Shown piece by piece: positions 8,262-16,606 of a stretch of 64,000 nucleotides of DNA. Position 1 is the stretch's first letter; each line of letters begins with the position of its first letter. A model generated the notes under the pieces. The model saw only the letters and a program-made list of their open reading frames with translations, ran no database searches and was not told the DNA's origin. The stretch lies in contig NZ_FMYQ01000001.1 in NCBI RefSeq assembly GCF_900096975.1, positions 62,001 to 126,000 of the forward strand. The letters are read 5' to 3'. The position numbers and the translations under genes were made by a program. The stretch is from Paraburkholderia lycopersici (GTDB taxonomy: Bacteria > Pseudomonadota > Gammaproteobacteria > Burkholderiales > Burkholderiaceae).

Positions 8262-9791
8262 TCAAGCGGTTTCCGCGGCCACGTTGCGCACGTTGAGCGC
8301 CTGCGGCGCGAGCGGATTGTGCGCACGCGTTTCGAGCCAGAAACGGTACAGCGTGTTCTTCGCGGCTTCGAGGCGGTAGTCGCTCGTCGCACGCATGTCG
8401 GATAGCGGCGCGTAGTCGTTGCCGAGCGCGATCATCGCCGCCTGCGCCGTGGCTTCGTGCCATTGCGCGTCGGCGAGCACGCCTTCGGCGTGGGTCGCGC
8501 GCTTCGGCGTGGCGGCCATGCCGCCGAACGCGATGCGCGGCTCGCGAATCACGTCGCCGTCGGCGATATAGGCGAAGGCGGCGCACACGGCCGAGATGTC
8601 CGAGTCGAAGCGCTTCGAAATCTTGTACGTGCGAAAACGCAGATTCGCGCGCGTGCCCACGCGCGTGGGCACCTTGAGCGCGAGCACGAATTCGTGCTCG
8701 GCCATGTCCTTCTTCTGGTACGCGAGGTAGAGGTCTTCGAGCGGCATCTCGCGCTCGGTCTCGCCGCCGCGCAGCACCACGCGCGCGCCGAGCGCGATCA
8801 GCCCCGGCATCGAGTCGCCGATGGGCGAGCCGTTCGCCACGTTGCCGCCTATCGTGCCCGCGTTGCGGATGGGCAGCGAGGCGAAGCGCCGCCACATCTC
8901 TTCGAGTTCCGGGTAGTGCTTCGCGAGTTCGGCATACGCGCGCTCGACCGTAACGGCCGCGCCGATCGCGATCCATGCGTCGCTCACGTCGATATTGCGC
9001 ATTGCGTCGATCTGGCCCACGTAGACGATGTCGCCAGGCTCGCGCATCTGCTTGGTGACCCACAGGCCGATGTCGGTGCTGCCCGCGAGAATGCGCGTGT
9101 CCGGGCGCGCGGCCTTGATCGCGGCGAGCGCCTCGACGGTGCGCGGCGCGTCGTAACGCTGGCCGCGATACTCGTAGTGGAAGGTGTCCTTGCGCTCGAG
9201 CGTGGCGAGCGTTTGCGCGAGCGCGTGTACGTCGATGGGCTGCTTCGGCGCGTCGGCCTTGAACATCTGCCCGGCGGCGTCGAGGATCGGCCGGTAGCCC
9301 GTGCAGCGGCACAGGTTCCCCGTGAGCGCGTTGGCGATTTCGTCGCGCGACGGCACGCTGCGGACGCCCTTCCCCGCGCAAGCTCGCCCGGCATGCTCGT
9401 GGCCGTGCTTCTCGTAAAGCGCCCACATCGACATGACGAAACCGGGCGTGCAGAAGCCGCATTGCGAGCCGTGGCAATCGACCATGGCTTGCTGCACGGG
9501 GTGCAGCGAGCCGTCGGGCTGGCGCAGGTCTTCGACGGTGAAGAGCGCCTTGCCGTCGAGCGTCGGCAGGAACTGGATGCAGGCATTGACGGCCTTGAAG
9601 CTCACGCCGCCCGCCTCGGTGCGCTCGCCCACCACGACCGTGCAGGCGCCGCAGTCGCCTTCGGCGCAGCCTTCCTTGGTGCCGGTGCAGCGCGCGTCTT
9701 CGCGCAGGTACTGGAGGACGGTGCGGGTCACGCCCGCGTCGCTGACTTCGCGGATCGCGTTGCGATGGTAAAAGCGGATCGGCTGGCTCAT
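8262..9791 (-). CDS. xdhA: Xanthine dehydrogenase, small subunit (2Fe-2S and FAD)
   Basis: 509 residues. The N-terminal [2Fe-2S] ferredoxin domain has GCAEGDCGACTVV (cysteines 42, 47, 50) plus C71. The second cluster domain has GSQCGFCTPGF and NLCRCTGYRPI. From about residue 195 the FAD domain follows (ILAGSTDIGLWVTKQMREPG, IGGNVANGSPIGDSMPG), then the CO-dehydrogenase flavoprotein C-terminal domain. It hands electrons from the molybdenum centre to NAD. Start ATG 9789-9791 gives the standard MSQPIRFYHR opening. First gene of xdhABC. Confidence 0.97.
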   Translation of the reverse strand: MSQPIRFYHRNAIREVSDAGVTRTVLQYLREDARCTGTKEGCAEGDCGACTVVVGERTEAGGVSFKAVNACIQFLPTLDGKALFTVEDLRQPDGSLHPVQQAMVDCHGSQCGFCTPGFVMSMWALYEKHGHEHAGRACAGKGVRSVPSRDEIANALTGNLCRCTGYRPILDAAGQMFKADAPKQPIDVHALAQTLATLERKDTFHYEYRGQRYDAPRTVEALAAIKAARPDTRILAGSTDIGLWVTKQMREPGDIVYVGQIDAMRNIDVSDAWIAIGAAVTVERAYAELAKHYPELEEMWRRFASLPIRNAGTIGGNVANGSPIGDSMPGLIALGARVVLRGGETEREMPLEDLYLAYQKKDMAEHEFVLALKVPTRVGTRANLRFRTYKISKRFDSDISAVCAAFAYIADGDVIREPRIAFGGMAATPKRATHAEGVLADAQWHEATAQAAMIALGNDYAPLSDMRATSDYRLEAAKNTLYRFWLETRAHNPLAPQALNVRNVAAETA

Positions 9792-10267
9792 GATGTCTGG
9801 CTCGTCGTGGATGCGGCTCGCGAAAGGCGTGTGCCGCGCTCGGGTGGACGGTTTGAAAGCTATCACCGCCAATATTGGCAACCCATAGGCGCAGGAGCAT
9901 GGGGGATATATCGCCAGATCGATAGATCGGCGTGCTGCGGTGCGGCCGCGCTTATGTCGGGATGTCTCGATCGCGCGATTCCATTCGCTATCCGTGAGAT
10001 TGCGACATCTCCGTATGGCGATTCGCAGGTTAAAAGGCGGACGACGCAGCACGGACGTTCGCGCGGAATCGCGGTTCGCCATGCAAATGCCCCCAATATC
10101 CAGCAATTGCCGCGATTTCCCGCGTTGATGGCATGTCGCCACCAGCCCCGGCCCGAGCGCGAAAAGCAGCGCGTCCACTCATCGGAACTGCTTTTCAGTT
10201 TCTGCGTAAGAACCGGTTCCATGGGACAATTGCGCCTTTTCCGCCGTCATCCATCCGCGTTTTCCCC
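9792..10267. other. Divergent intergenic region between xdhA and MFS gene
   Basis: About 476 bases between divergent genes, with lower GC than the coding DNA. It contains an exact 9-bp inverted repeat with an 18-base loop (GAAAAGCAG at 10161-10169, CTGCTTTTC at 10188-10196), 72 bases before the MFS start; this could be an operator or a leader hairpin. Near 9911-9931 there is a short cgcc...ggcg dyad around two GATC motifs, too weak to call. No gene is supported here. Confidence 0.4.
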
Positions 10268-11503
10268 ATGTCCGCTGACTTGGCGCCTCCGCGCAACGCC
10301 GCATCGACGACCCTGCAGATCATTCCGGTCGTCTTTTTCACCTTCCTCTGCTATCTGACGATCGGCGTTCCGCTCGCCGTGCTGCCGGGGTACGTGCACA
10401 ACGACCTCGGTTTCAGCACCGTGGTCGCGGGCGCGGCGATCAGCGTGCAATACATCGCCACGCTCTGTTCGCGCGCGCTCGCGGGGCGTTCGGCGGACAC
10501 GCTCGGCCCCAAGAAAACCGTGACCATCGGCTTGACGATCTGCGGCGCGAGCGGCGTGCTGCTGCTGCTCGGCACGCTCGTCGATCACTGGCCTGGCCTC
10601 TCGCTCTCGCTGCTGGTGGTGAGCCGCCTCCTGCTCGGCTGCGGCGAAAGCCTGTGCGGCACGGGCGCGATTCTCTGGGGCATCGGCCGCGTGGGCACCT
10701 CGCACAACGCCAAGGTGATCTCGTGGAACGGCATCGCCACTTACGGCGCGCTCGCGATCGGCGCGCCGCTCGGCGTGGAGATGGCGCATTACCTCGGCTT
10801 CTGGATGCTGGGCGTTTCGGTGATCGCGCTGGCCGCGCTCGGATTCTGGCTCGCGCGCCCGATCGCGCCGGTGCCGGTCGTGCACGGCGAGCGCATGTCG
10901 TACCGCAGCGTGTTCATGCGCGTGCTGCCGCACGGTCTCGGCCTCGCGCTAGGCTCGGCGGGCTTCGGCTCCATCGCCACGTTCATCACGCTGTTCTACG
11001 CGGCGCGCCACTGGCCCAACGCGGCCTTCACGCTCACGCTGTTCGGCCTGATGTTCATCGGCGCGCGGCTGCTGTTCGCGAACACCATCAAGCGCTTCGG
11101 CGGCTTTCGCGTGGCCATCGTTTCGTTCTCGTTCGAGTGCGCGGGCCTGCTGCTGCTGTGGCTCGCCCCGACGCCGCAAGTCGCGCTCGCGGGCGCGGCG
11201 CTCACGGGGTTCGGCTTCGCGCTCGTGTTCCCGGCGCTCGGCGTCGAGGCGGTCGGCCTCGTGCCGCCCGCAAGCCGCGGCGCGGCGCTCTCGGCCTACT
11301 CGGTGTTCCTCGATCTCTCGCTCGGCATTACCGGCCCGCTCGCGGGCTACGTCGCGAATCTGTTCGGGTATGGATCGGTGTTTCTGTTCGCGGCGATCGC
11401 GGCCGCCGCCGCCGTGGCGCTGTCCGTTTCGCTCCATCGCAAGAGCGTGCGCTCGCATGCGGCGCAAAGCGCAAGCACGGCCTCCACGCAAACGGCCGAA
11501 TAA
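10268..11503 (+). CDS. MFS transporter, YfcJ/YhhS type
   Basis: 411 residues with 12 predicted membrane helices. The opening [20 protein letters not shown], the loop [18 protein letters not shown] (the MFS signature between helices 2 and 3) and [20 protein letters not shown] match the YfcJ/YhhS branch of the major facilitator superfamily, inner-membrane proton-driven exporters whose substrates are mostly unknown. Start ATG 10268 was chosen because it leaves a short cytoplasmic N-terminus. It is divergent from xdhA, so a link to purines is possible but unproven. Confidence 0.88.
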   Translation: MSADLAPPRNAASTTLQIIPVVFFTFLCYLTIGVPLAVLPGYVHNDLGFSTVVAGAAISVQYIATLCSRALAGRSADTLGPKKTVTIGLTICGASGVLLLLGTLVDHWPGLSLSLLVVSRLLLGCGESLCGTGAILWGIGRVGTSHNAKVISWNGIATYGALAIGAPLGVEMAHYLGFWMLGVSVIALAALGFWLARPIAPVPVVHGERMSYRSVFMRVLPHGLGLALGSAGFGSIATFITLFYAARHWPNAAFTLTLFGLMFIGARLLFANTIKRFGGFRVAIVSFSFECAGLLLLWLAPTPQVALAGAALTGFGFALVFPALGVEAVGLVPPASRGAALSAYSVFLDLSLGITGPLAGYVANLFGYGSVFLFAAIAAAAAVALSVSLHRKSVRSHAAQSASTASTQTAE

Positions 11504-11504
11504 A

Positions 11505-11545
11505 AAACCGCACCCGGCATACCCCGCCGGATGCGGCCCGGACTT
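11505..11545 (-). terminator. Hairpin with U tract on the minus strand after the MFS gene
   Basis: CCGCACCCGGC (11511-11521) pairs with GCCGGATGCGG (11528-11538), 10 of 11 positions. The A run at 11504-11510 becomes a U tract only when read on the minus strand. On the plus strand no T run follows. So this hairpin looks built to end a minus-strand transcript arriving from the gene-free region to the right, although it could also protect the 3' end of the MFS message. Confidence 0.55.
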
Positions 11546-12129
11546 CGAGCGCCGGGATGCGGCCTCCCCCGACTTCCCTTCCTGACGCGTTCGGAACGAG
11601 GCTTTCGCTGGTCGCCGCGTAATAGCGCCGCAGCGGATGAAGAGCGGGAAAGCGATGTACTCAGGTCGGGTTCCCAGGTCGGGCGCCATGCTCGCGAACA
11701 GGGCAATTGCGGGTTGCGACTTCAGCAATTCGACGATCATTCTGGTCTGACGATTTACGTTTTAGTCAGATCGGAAACCGGCTCGAAAATGAGCCCGAAT
11801 GCACATTAAAAAACATGCACGGCCAATGCGCTTCTTTATTCATCCAATTCGCAGCATTGCTTTCGTGCAGCAACAAAATCACCATGCGCGCTCATGCGCG
11901 ACGTATGCAGTCCCGACGGATTCGCAGACCGCGGCGACTCGCAACCTGCTGAAAACGGGCGCGGTTCATGACAAACCCTGAGACACGCAACGGATTCGAT
12001 TTCCGCAATCCGTGATACACCGGTTTGAATGCAAAAAAGGCAGCGCAATATTTCGTCATTCAATTCTCATGCCGGATGAGTATTGAATATTTTACAAAAG
12101 AGAAATGCTGCCTCCCGACAAGATAGGCA
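11546..12129. other. AT-rich gene-free region between MFS gene and LysR gene
   Basis: About 580 bases clearly lower in GC than the rest of the window, particularly 11,700-12,130. No ORF has convincing codon bias. The best small candidate on the minus strand is a 55-codon ATG frame from 12,059 down to about 11,892, with a weak GAGA motif 6 bases upstream; its translation is basic (MTKYCAAFFAFKPVYHGLRK...) and matches nothing I know. The region is bounded by the LysR promoter on the right and by a minus-strand terminator on the left. Confidence 0.35.
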
Positions 12130-12158
12130 TTGTAATTGTCAACCACCGTCAATATTAT
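12130..12158 (+). promoter_or_regulatory. Sigma-70 promoter of the LysR gene with overlapping T-N11-A box
   Basis: TTGTAA at 12130-12135 (-35), 17 bases, then TATTAT at 12153-12158 (-10). This is the clearest vegetative promoter in the window, 114 bases before the LysR start codon. Between the hexamers lies ATTG-N11-CAAT (12135-12153), which is exactly the LysR-type T-N11-A palindrome. A regulator bound there would block the promoter, which fits negative autoregulation. Confidence 0.6.
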
Positions 12159-12271
12159 TTTTGTCAGATTATCGACGCCGTGATTCGCTGCGCATTTCAC
12201 TTCGTTTCTCTCGTCTTCGGCAGTTGCAGTGTCCCTCAACCGGTCCATGCATTGAGCATGCGGGGTTAGAC

Positions 12272-13279
12272 ATGAACCAGATACACGCCATGCGCGTCTT
12301 CGTCAGGGTTGCGGAAACACAGAGCTTTCGTCGCGCGGCACAGCAACTCGACGTGTCCAACGCACTCGTCACGCGCTCGGTTGCGATGCTCGAGGCCCAC
12401 CTGAACACGCGTCTCATCAACCGCACCACGCGTAATCTCGCGCTCACCGAGGCGGGCCTGCGTTATCTGGAAGGCTGCCGCTGCGTGCTCGAAGAACTCG
12501 ATCATCTGGAGAGCAGCGTCACGCATACGGAAAGCGAGCCGAGCGGCACGCTGCGCGTGGTGGCCACGGGCGCGCTGTCGCCCGCCTCGCTCACGCCGCT
12601 CATCGACGGCTACCGGCGCCTTTATCCACGCGTGAGCGTGCGCCTCACGCTTGCCGAGCGGCACGTCGATTTCGTGGAAGACGGCTTCGACGTGGGTATC
12701 GTCGGCGCCGTGCCCGCGCGCAACGGCGAGTTCGTGGCGCACGCGCTCGGCACCACGACCTTCGTGCCCTGCGCCTCACCCGGATGGCTCGCCGAGCATG
12801 GCGAGCCGCACACGCCCGCGCAGCTCGCGCACTATGCGGCGGTCGCGCTGCCGCCCGAGGCACGCAGCGCGACGTGGCAGTTCGCACGGCCCGGCGAGCG
12901 CGCGCAACACGTCACGCTGCAACCGGGCTACGCCGTCAACAACATGCTGATGGTGCGGCTCGCGGCGCTGGCCGGCATGGGCGTGGCGATCGTGCCCGCA
13001 TCGCTCGTGGCCGACGACTTCGCCGCCGGCACGTTGCGCAGGCTCCTGCCCGACTATGAGATCGACGATCCCGATGCGCGCATGTCGATCGTCTATCCGA
13101 GCCGCCGGTATCTGCCCGCAAAGACGCGCTGCTTCGTCGACTACACGGTGGTGCATTTCGAAAATGCGGGCGACGCACGCGCCGCGGCGAATCCGACGTC
13201 GCCGTCGGCCAGCGCGTCCATCCGGCCGCTGAACGTCGTCACGGGCAGCGCCGCCCTGCGCGCGATGAGCGGGAGTTGA
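12272..13279 (+). CDS. LysR-family transcription regulator (AaeR/DsdC-like CrgA branch)
   Basis: 335 residues from ATG 12272. The helix-turn-helix is at residues 5-60 (AETQSFRRAAQQLDVSNALV, then RSVAMLEAHLNTRLINRTTR, then NLALTEAG). The effector domain runs from about 88 to 295 (GTLRVVATGALSPASLTPL, VEDGFDVGIVGAVPARNGEF). The final 35 residues are a Ser/Ala-rich tail. The sequence belongs to the large CrgA-type group whose targets are usually a neighbouring gene. Here no coding gene is divergent from it; only the AT-rich gap lies on that side. The promoter carries a matching T-N11-A box, so it probably controls itself. Confidence 0.9.
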   Translation: MNQIHAMRVFVRVAETQSFRRAAQQLDVSNALVTRSVAMLEAHLNTRLINRTTRNLALTEAGLRYLEGCRCVLEELDHLESSVTHTESEPSGTLRVVATGALSPASLTPLIDGYRRLYPRVSVRLTLAERHVDFVEDGFDVGIVGAVPARNGEFVAHALGTTTFVPCASPGWLAEHGEPHTPAQLAHYAAVALPPEARSATWQFARPGERAQHVTLQPGYAVNNMLMVRLAALAGMGVAIVPASLVADDFAAGTLRRLLPDYEIDDPDARMSIVYPSRRYLPAKTRCFVDYTVVHFENAGDARAAANPTSPSASASIRPLNVVTGSAALRAMSGS

Positions 13280-13342
13280 ACCGCGGCCGCGCCGCAGCCG
13301 CACGGCAAGCGCCCGACGGCTAGCGAAGGTGCGGTACGCGCA

Positions 13343-13888
13343 TCAGAACCGGGGCACGCCGCCGTCGAGCGAGCCGAACACGCCCATGTCTGCGGCGCCG
13401 CATAGCTCGCGCAGCAGCACCGCTTCGCGTTCGTGTACTTCCACCGGCAGCCACGACGCTCCCGCCCAGGCGAGGTAGCGTGCGCGATGCTGGCCGTTGC
13501 GAAACGCAACCACGCCTTCGTGCGCGAGACCGAGCCACCCTGCGAGCCCCGCCGCGCGACGTTTGCAAATCGTCACGTAGGGCATTTGCGGCACGCGCTC
13601 GTTGTCGGGGTCGAGAAATTCGCGAATGCCGCGCACCTTGCCGCTATGCCAGTCGTCGACGGGCTTGAGCACGTAATCGGTGTCGTCGCGGTCGGCACAG
13701 ACAAGCAGCTTGTGCAGATCGACGATCACGACTTCATGGCGCGTGCCGTCGGTGGTGAATACGCGCTTCAGGCGCACGTGATCGTAGGTGTCGTGACCGG
13801 TCAACGGAATGGTCCACAAGGGTCCAGAGGCAGGAGACGGCGAGGAATCCCAAACGGATTTGAGGCTGGACATGGACATCGATTGCAT
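13343..13888 (-). CDS. Hypothetical protein resembling plasmid fertility inhibition factor (PiFi/FiwA) proteins
   Basis: 181 residues if translated from ATG 13886-13888; a GTG at 13913-13915 and an ATG at 13871-13873 are alternatives, and none has a good ribosome site. No signal peptide or membrane helix. The C-terminal half has VVAFRNGQHRARYLAWAGAS followed by WLPVEVHEREA (residues about 127-155). This F-x-N-G-x-H-R-x-R-x-L...G...PVEV pattern is what I associate with fertility-inhibition-factor-like proteins, which in turn resemble ParB/sulfiredoxin-like folds. That match is from memory. The gene stands alone on a chromosome with no plasmid genes nearby. Confidence 0.6.
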   Translation of the reverse strand: MQSMSMSSLKSVWDSSPSPASGPLWTIPLTGHDTYDHVRLKRVFTTDGTRHEVVIVDLHKLLVCADRDDTDYVLKPVDDWHSGKVRGIREFLDPDNERVPQMPYVTICKRRAAGLAGWLGLAHEGVVAFRNGQHRARYLAWAGASWLPVEVHEREAVLLRELCGAADMGVFGSLDGGVPRF

Positions 13889-13992
13889 GCGTGCGGGGGT
13901 GGAAACGCGATTCACGAAATTGAAACCGGCCTAAGCTACGGACGGACCATGAAATTTTTATGACGAATGCAGGCCGCATCGAGGAGACGCAC

Positions 13993-14793
13993 ATGACCAT
14001 CGAAATCTTTGGCGAGCACGTGCGCATCGAAGCGCAAGAACATGTAGCAACTATCGTGCTCGACCGGCCGGCACGGCGCAATGCCATCGACAGGCCCACG
14101 GCGAATGCGCTCGTTGCAGCCTTTACGCGCTTCGAAAGCCATTCCGCATGGCTCGCGGGCGTGCTGTACGGCGCGGGCGGGACGTTCTGCGCGGGCGCGG
14201 ACCTCGCGGCGCTCGCCGACCCCGAACGGCGCAACGAGATCCACGCCGACGGCAGCGGCCCAGGTCCGCTCGGTCCCACGCGCATGACGCCCGGCAAGCC
14301 CATGATCGCGGCGGTGTCGGGCCATGCCGTTGCGGGCGGGCTCGAACTGGCTTTGCTCTGCGATATGCGCGTGGTCGAGGAAGATGCGGTGCTCGGCGTG
14401 TTCTGCCGGCGCGTGGGCGTACCGCTCATCGACGGCGGCACGATTCGCCTGCCGCGGCTGATCGGTCTGTCGCGCGCGCTCGATCTGATTCTCACGGGGC
14501 GCGCTGTCGATGCGCAGGAAGCGCTCGCATTCGGCCTCGCGAATCGCGTGGTCGGCAGGGGCAAGGCGCGCGAGGCGGCCGAAGCGCTCGCCGCACAACT
14601 GGCCGCGCTGCCGCAGGCCGCGCTGCTCGCGGACCGCCGCTCCGCACTGGAAAACAGCGTGCTGCCCGATATCGCCGATGCGCTGCGCCGCGAAGGGGCG
14701 CTCGGCTATCGCGCGGTGTTCGACGAAGGGCTCGCGCACGCCGCGCGCTTCGCGGCAGGCGAGGGCCGTCATGGCGAACCGTTGGACCCTTGA
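13993..14793 (+). CDS. Enoyl-CoA hydratase/isomerase (crotonase) family protein
   Basis: 266 residues. The start ATG 13993 has GAGGAG 6 bases upstream, which decides it over the ATG at 13960. The crotonase fold is clear: VATIVLDRPARRNAIDRPTA, the oxyanion hole GAGGTFCAGADLAAL, then SGHAVAGGLELALLCDMRVV and the later FCRRVGVPLIDGGTIRLPRL. The usual hydratase glutamates are not both obvious: in the region after GHAVAGGLELAL the acid lies in RVVEEDAVLGVF, and the second position reads IDGGT. So hydration activity is uncertain, and an isomerase or other crotonase reaction is possible. Cytoplasmic; probably monocistronic. Confidence 0.88.
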   Translation: MTIEIFGEHVRIEAQEHVATIVLDRPARRNAIDRPTANALVAAFTRFESHSAWLAGVLYGAGGTFCAGADLAALADPERRNEIHADGSGPGPLGPTRMTPGKPMIAAVSGHAVAGGLELALLCDMRVVEEDAVLGVFCRRVGVPLIDGGTIRLPRLIGLSRALDLILTGRAVDAQEALAFGLANRVVGRGKAREAAEALAAQLAALPQAALLADRRSALENSVLPDIADALRREGALGYRAVFDEGLAHAARFAAGEGRHGEPLDP

Positions 14794-15284
14794 AATCCTT
14801 CAACGGTTAGTCAGCCGGGCGAAACGCGCGTACCAGCCGGCTGTCAAGCCGGCGCGCTCGCAACGAACTCGCGGCACGCGCGCACGATCCGCCCCATTGA
14901 AATTGATCCGCGCCGCCGCCCTCATCGACGGCGAGGACTTCGTGCGCAGCCGCGCGTACTTCGAGGTCGCGCTCGGCTACACGGGCCCTTCGAACTACTA
15001 CGGATCGACGGTCGCGCACGGCCTTATCGCGCCCGACGATGGCCGGGCGCGCGAGCTGGCAAAGCCTCGGCATCAAGTCAGGTTGCTCGCGTCGAAATTC
15101 GCGAGGGCATTCAACATTGGCCAAAGAGCGACGCGGCGTACGCGAAACTGTTGCTTTCCGGCAGCGCACGAAAAGCGTGCCGCATGCGTTGCGTCAGGTT
15201 TCAGTACAATTCCGCGTTGACTTAAGACTTAATAACAATGACCGCGTGCGTGCACCGGTCGCCCTCCTGCGCCAGCCACACGCC
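14794..15284. other. Intergenic region holding a probable gene remnant
   Basis: About 490 bases between the crotonase and MFS genes. Its middle part (14,897-15,062) has coding-type codon bias and is listed separately. The right-hand 200 bases lose that bias and have lower GC; they probably hold the promoter of the next MFS gene. Confidence 0.4.
14897..15220 (+). pseudogene. Remnant of an unknown gene
   Basis: From a TTG at 14897 the frame reads LKLIRAAALIDGEDFVRSRA, then YFEVALGYTGPSNYYGSTVA and HGLIAPDDGRARELAK. Third codon positions are nearly all G or C until about 15,062, as in real genes here, and aromatic residues are frequent. After that the composition changes and the frame runs into noise, ending at TGA 15218-15220. 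There is no ribosome site before the TTG. I do not recognise the family. I read it as a fragment left by deletion of a larger gene; a short live gene is less likely. Confidence 0.35.
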
Positions 15285-16469
15285 ATGCCCCTGCCCCTTC
15301 TCGCCCTTGCCGTCGCCGCGTTTGGTATCGGTACCACCGAATTCGTGATCATGGGTCTGCTGCCCGACGTCGCGCGCGACCTGAGCGTCTCGATTCCGGC
15401 GGCGGGCATGCTGGTCTCGGCCTACGCGCTCGGCGTGACGATCGGCGCGCCCATCGTCGCCATCGCCATCGCCAACGTGCCGCGCAAGCAGGCGCTCATG
15501 CGGCTGATCGGCATCTTCATCGTCGGCAACCTGCTGTGCGCGCTCGCGCCGAACTACTCGATCCTCATGGCCGCGCGCATCGTCACGGCGTTCTGCCATG
15601 GCGCGTTCTTCGGCATCGGCTCGGTCGTCGCGGCCGGGCTCGTCGCGCCGAACCGGCGCGCGCAGGCCATCGCGCTGATGTTCACGGGCCTCACGCTCGC
15701 CAACGTGCTGGGCGTGCCGCTCGGCACCGCGCTCGGCCAGATCGCCGGCTGGCGCACGACCTTCTGGGCCGTCACGGGCATCGGCATCCTGGCGGCTGCG
15801 GCGCTGCAGGTGTGCCTGCCCGCAAAGATCGAGATGCAGAAGGCGAGCCTCGTGCATGAGTTCGGCGTGCTGAAGAATCCGCAGGTGCTCATGGTGCTCG
15901 GCATGAGCGTGCTGGCCTCGGCGAGTCTTTTCGCGGTGTTCACCTATATCACGCCGATTCTCGAAGACGTGACCGGCTTCTCGCCGCACGAAGTCACGTT
16001 CGTGCTGCTGTTGTTCGGCCTCGGGCTCACCGTGGGCAGCACGCTGGGCGGCAAGCTCGCCGACTGGAAGCTCATGCGCTCGCTGCTCACGTTCCTCGCC
16101 TCGATCGCCGTGGTGCTCGCCGCGTTCTCGCTGACGATGCACGACCCGATCGCGGCCATGGCGACGATCTTCGTCTGGGGCATTCTCGCGTTCGCGATCG
16201 TGCCGCCGTTGCAGATACTGATCGTCGACCGCGCGAGCCACGCGCCCAACCTCGCCTCCACGCTCAACCAGGGCGCGTTCAATCTCGGCAACGCGGGCGG
16301 CGCGTGGATTGGCGGCGTGGCGATCAGCGCGGGCGCGCCGCTCACGGCGCTGCCTTGGGTGGGCGTGGCGACGGCCTTCGCGGCGCTCGCGCTCACGCTC
16401 GTGTCGGCGCAGATCGACCGGCGCGCGCGACGGCGCGTATCGGTGGCGGGGCCGACATCCTGCGCGTGA
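15285..16469 (+). CDS. MFS efflux transporter, DHA1 family (AraJ/PbuE-like)
   Basis: 394 residues, 12 membrane helices. The opening LLALAVAAFGIGTTEFVIMG is the hallmark of the AraJ/NepI/PbuE branch of drug:H+ antiporters, followed by GLLPDVARDLSVSIPAAGML and ALGVTIGAPIVAIA. These export arabinose polymers, purine nucleosides or drugs. Start ATG 15285 is chosen because it puts the first helix at the N-terminus with a very short lead. A GC-rich hairpin follows its stop. Substrate unknown. Confidence 0.9.
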   Translation: MPLPLLALAVAAFGIGTTEFVIMGLLPDVARDLSVSIPAAGMLVSAYALGVTIGAPIVAIAIANVPRKQALMRLIGIFIVGNLLCALAPNYSILMAARIVTAFCHGAFFGIGSVVAAGLVAPNRRAQAIALMFTGLTLANVLGVPLGTALGQIAGWRTTFWAVTGIGILAAAALQVCLPAKIEMQKASLVHEFGVLKNPQVLMVLGMSVLASASLFAVFTYITPILEDVTGFSPHEVTFVLLLFGLGLTVGSTLGGKLADWKLMRSLLTFLASIAVVLAAFSLTMHDPIAAMATIFVWGILAFAIVPPLQILIVDRASHAPNLASTLNQGAFNLGNAGGAWIGGVAISAGAPLTALPWVGVATAFAALALTLVSAQIDRRARRRVSVAGPTSCA

Positions 16470-16512
16470 CGCGAATCGATGCAGGCCCGAAAGCGCCTGC
16501 ATCGCACTGACA

Positions 16513-16537
16513 CCGAGGCGCCGCCGCGGCGCCTCGG
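16513..16537 (+). terminator. GC-rich inverted repeat after the AraJ-like MFS gene
   Basis: CCGAGGCGCC (16513-16522) and GGCGCCTCGG (16528-16537) form a perfect 10-bp stem with a 5-base loop, 44 bases after the stop codon. No T run follows, so it is a weak terminator or a message-stabilising hairpin. Confidence 0.45.
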
Positions 16538-16606
16538 GAGACGCCAACTCGACGCGAAGCGCGGCGGCGCCACGTTTTTCGCGGGCCCGTAGTAGCATTG
16601 CGCCCG

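Noticed and set aside
9911..9931. Short cgcc/ggcg dyad around two GATC motifs upstream of xdhA
   Set aside because: Arms of only 4 bases and poor interior symmetry; expected by chance.
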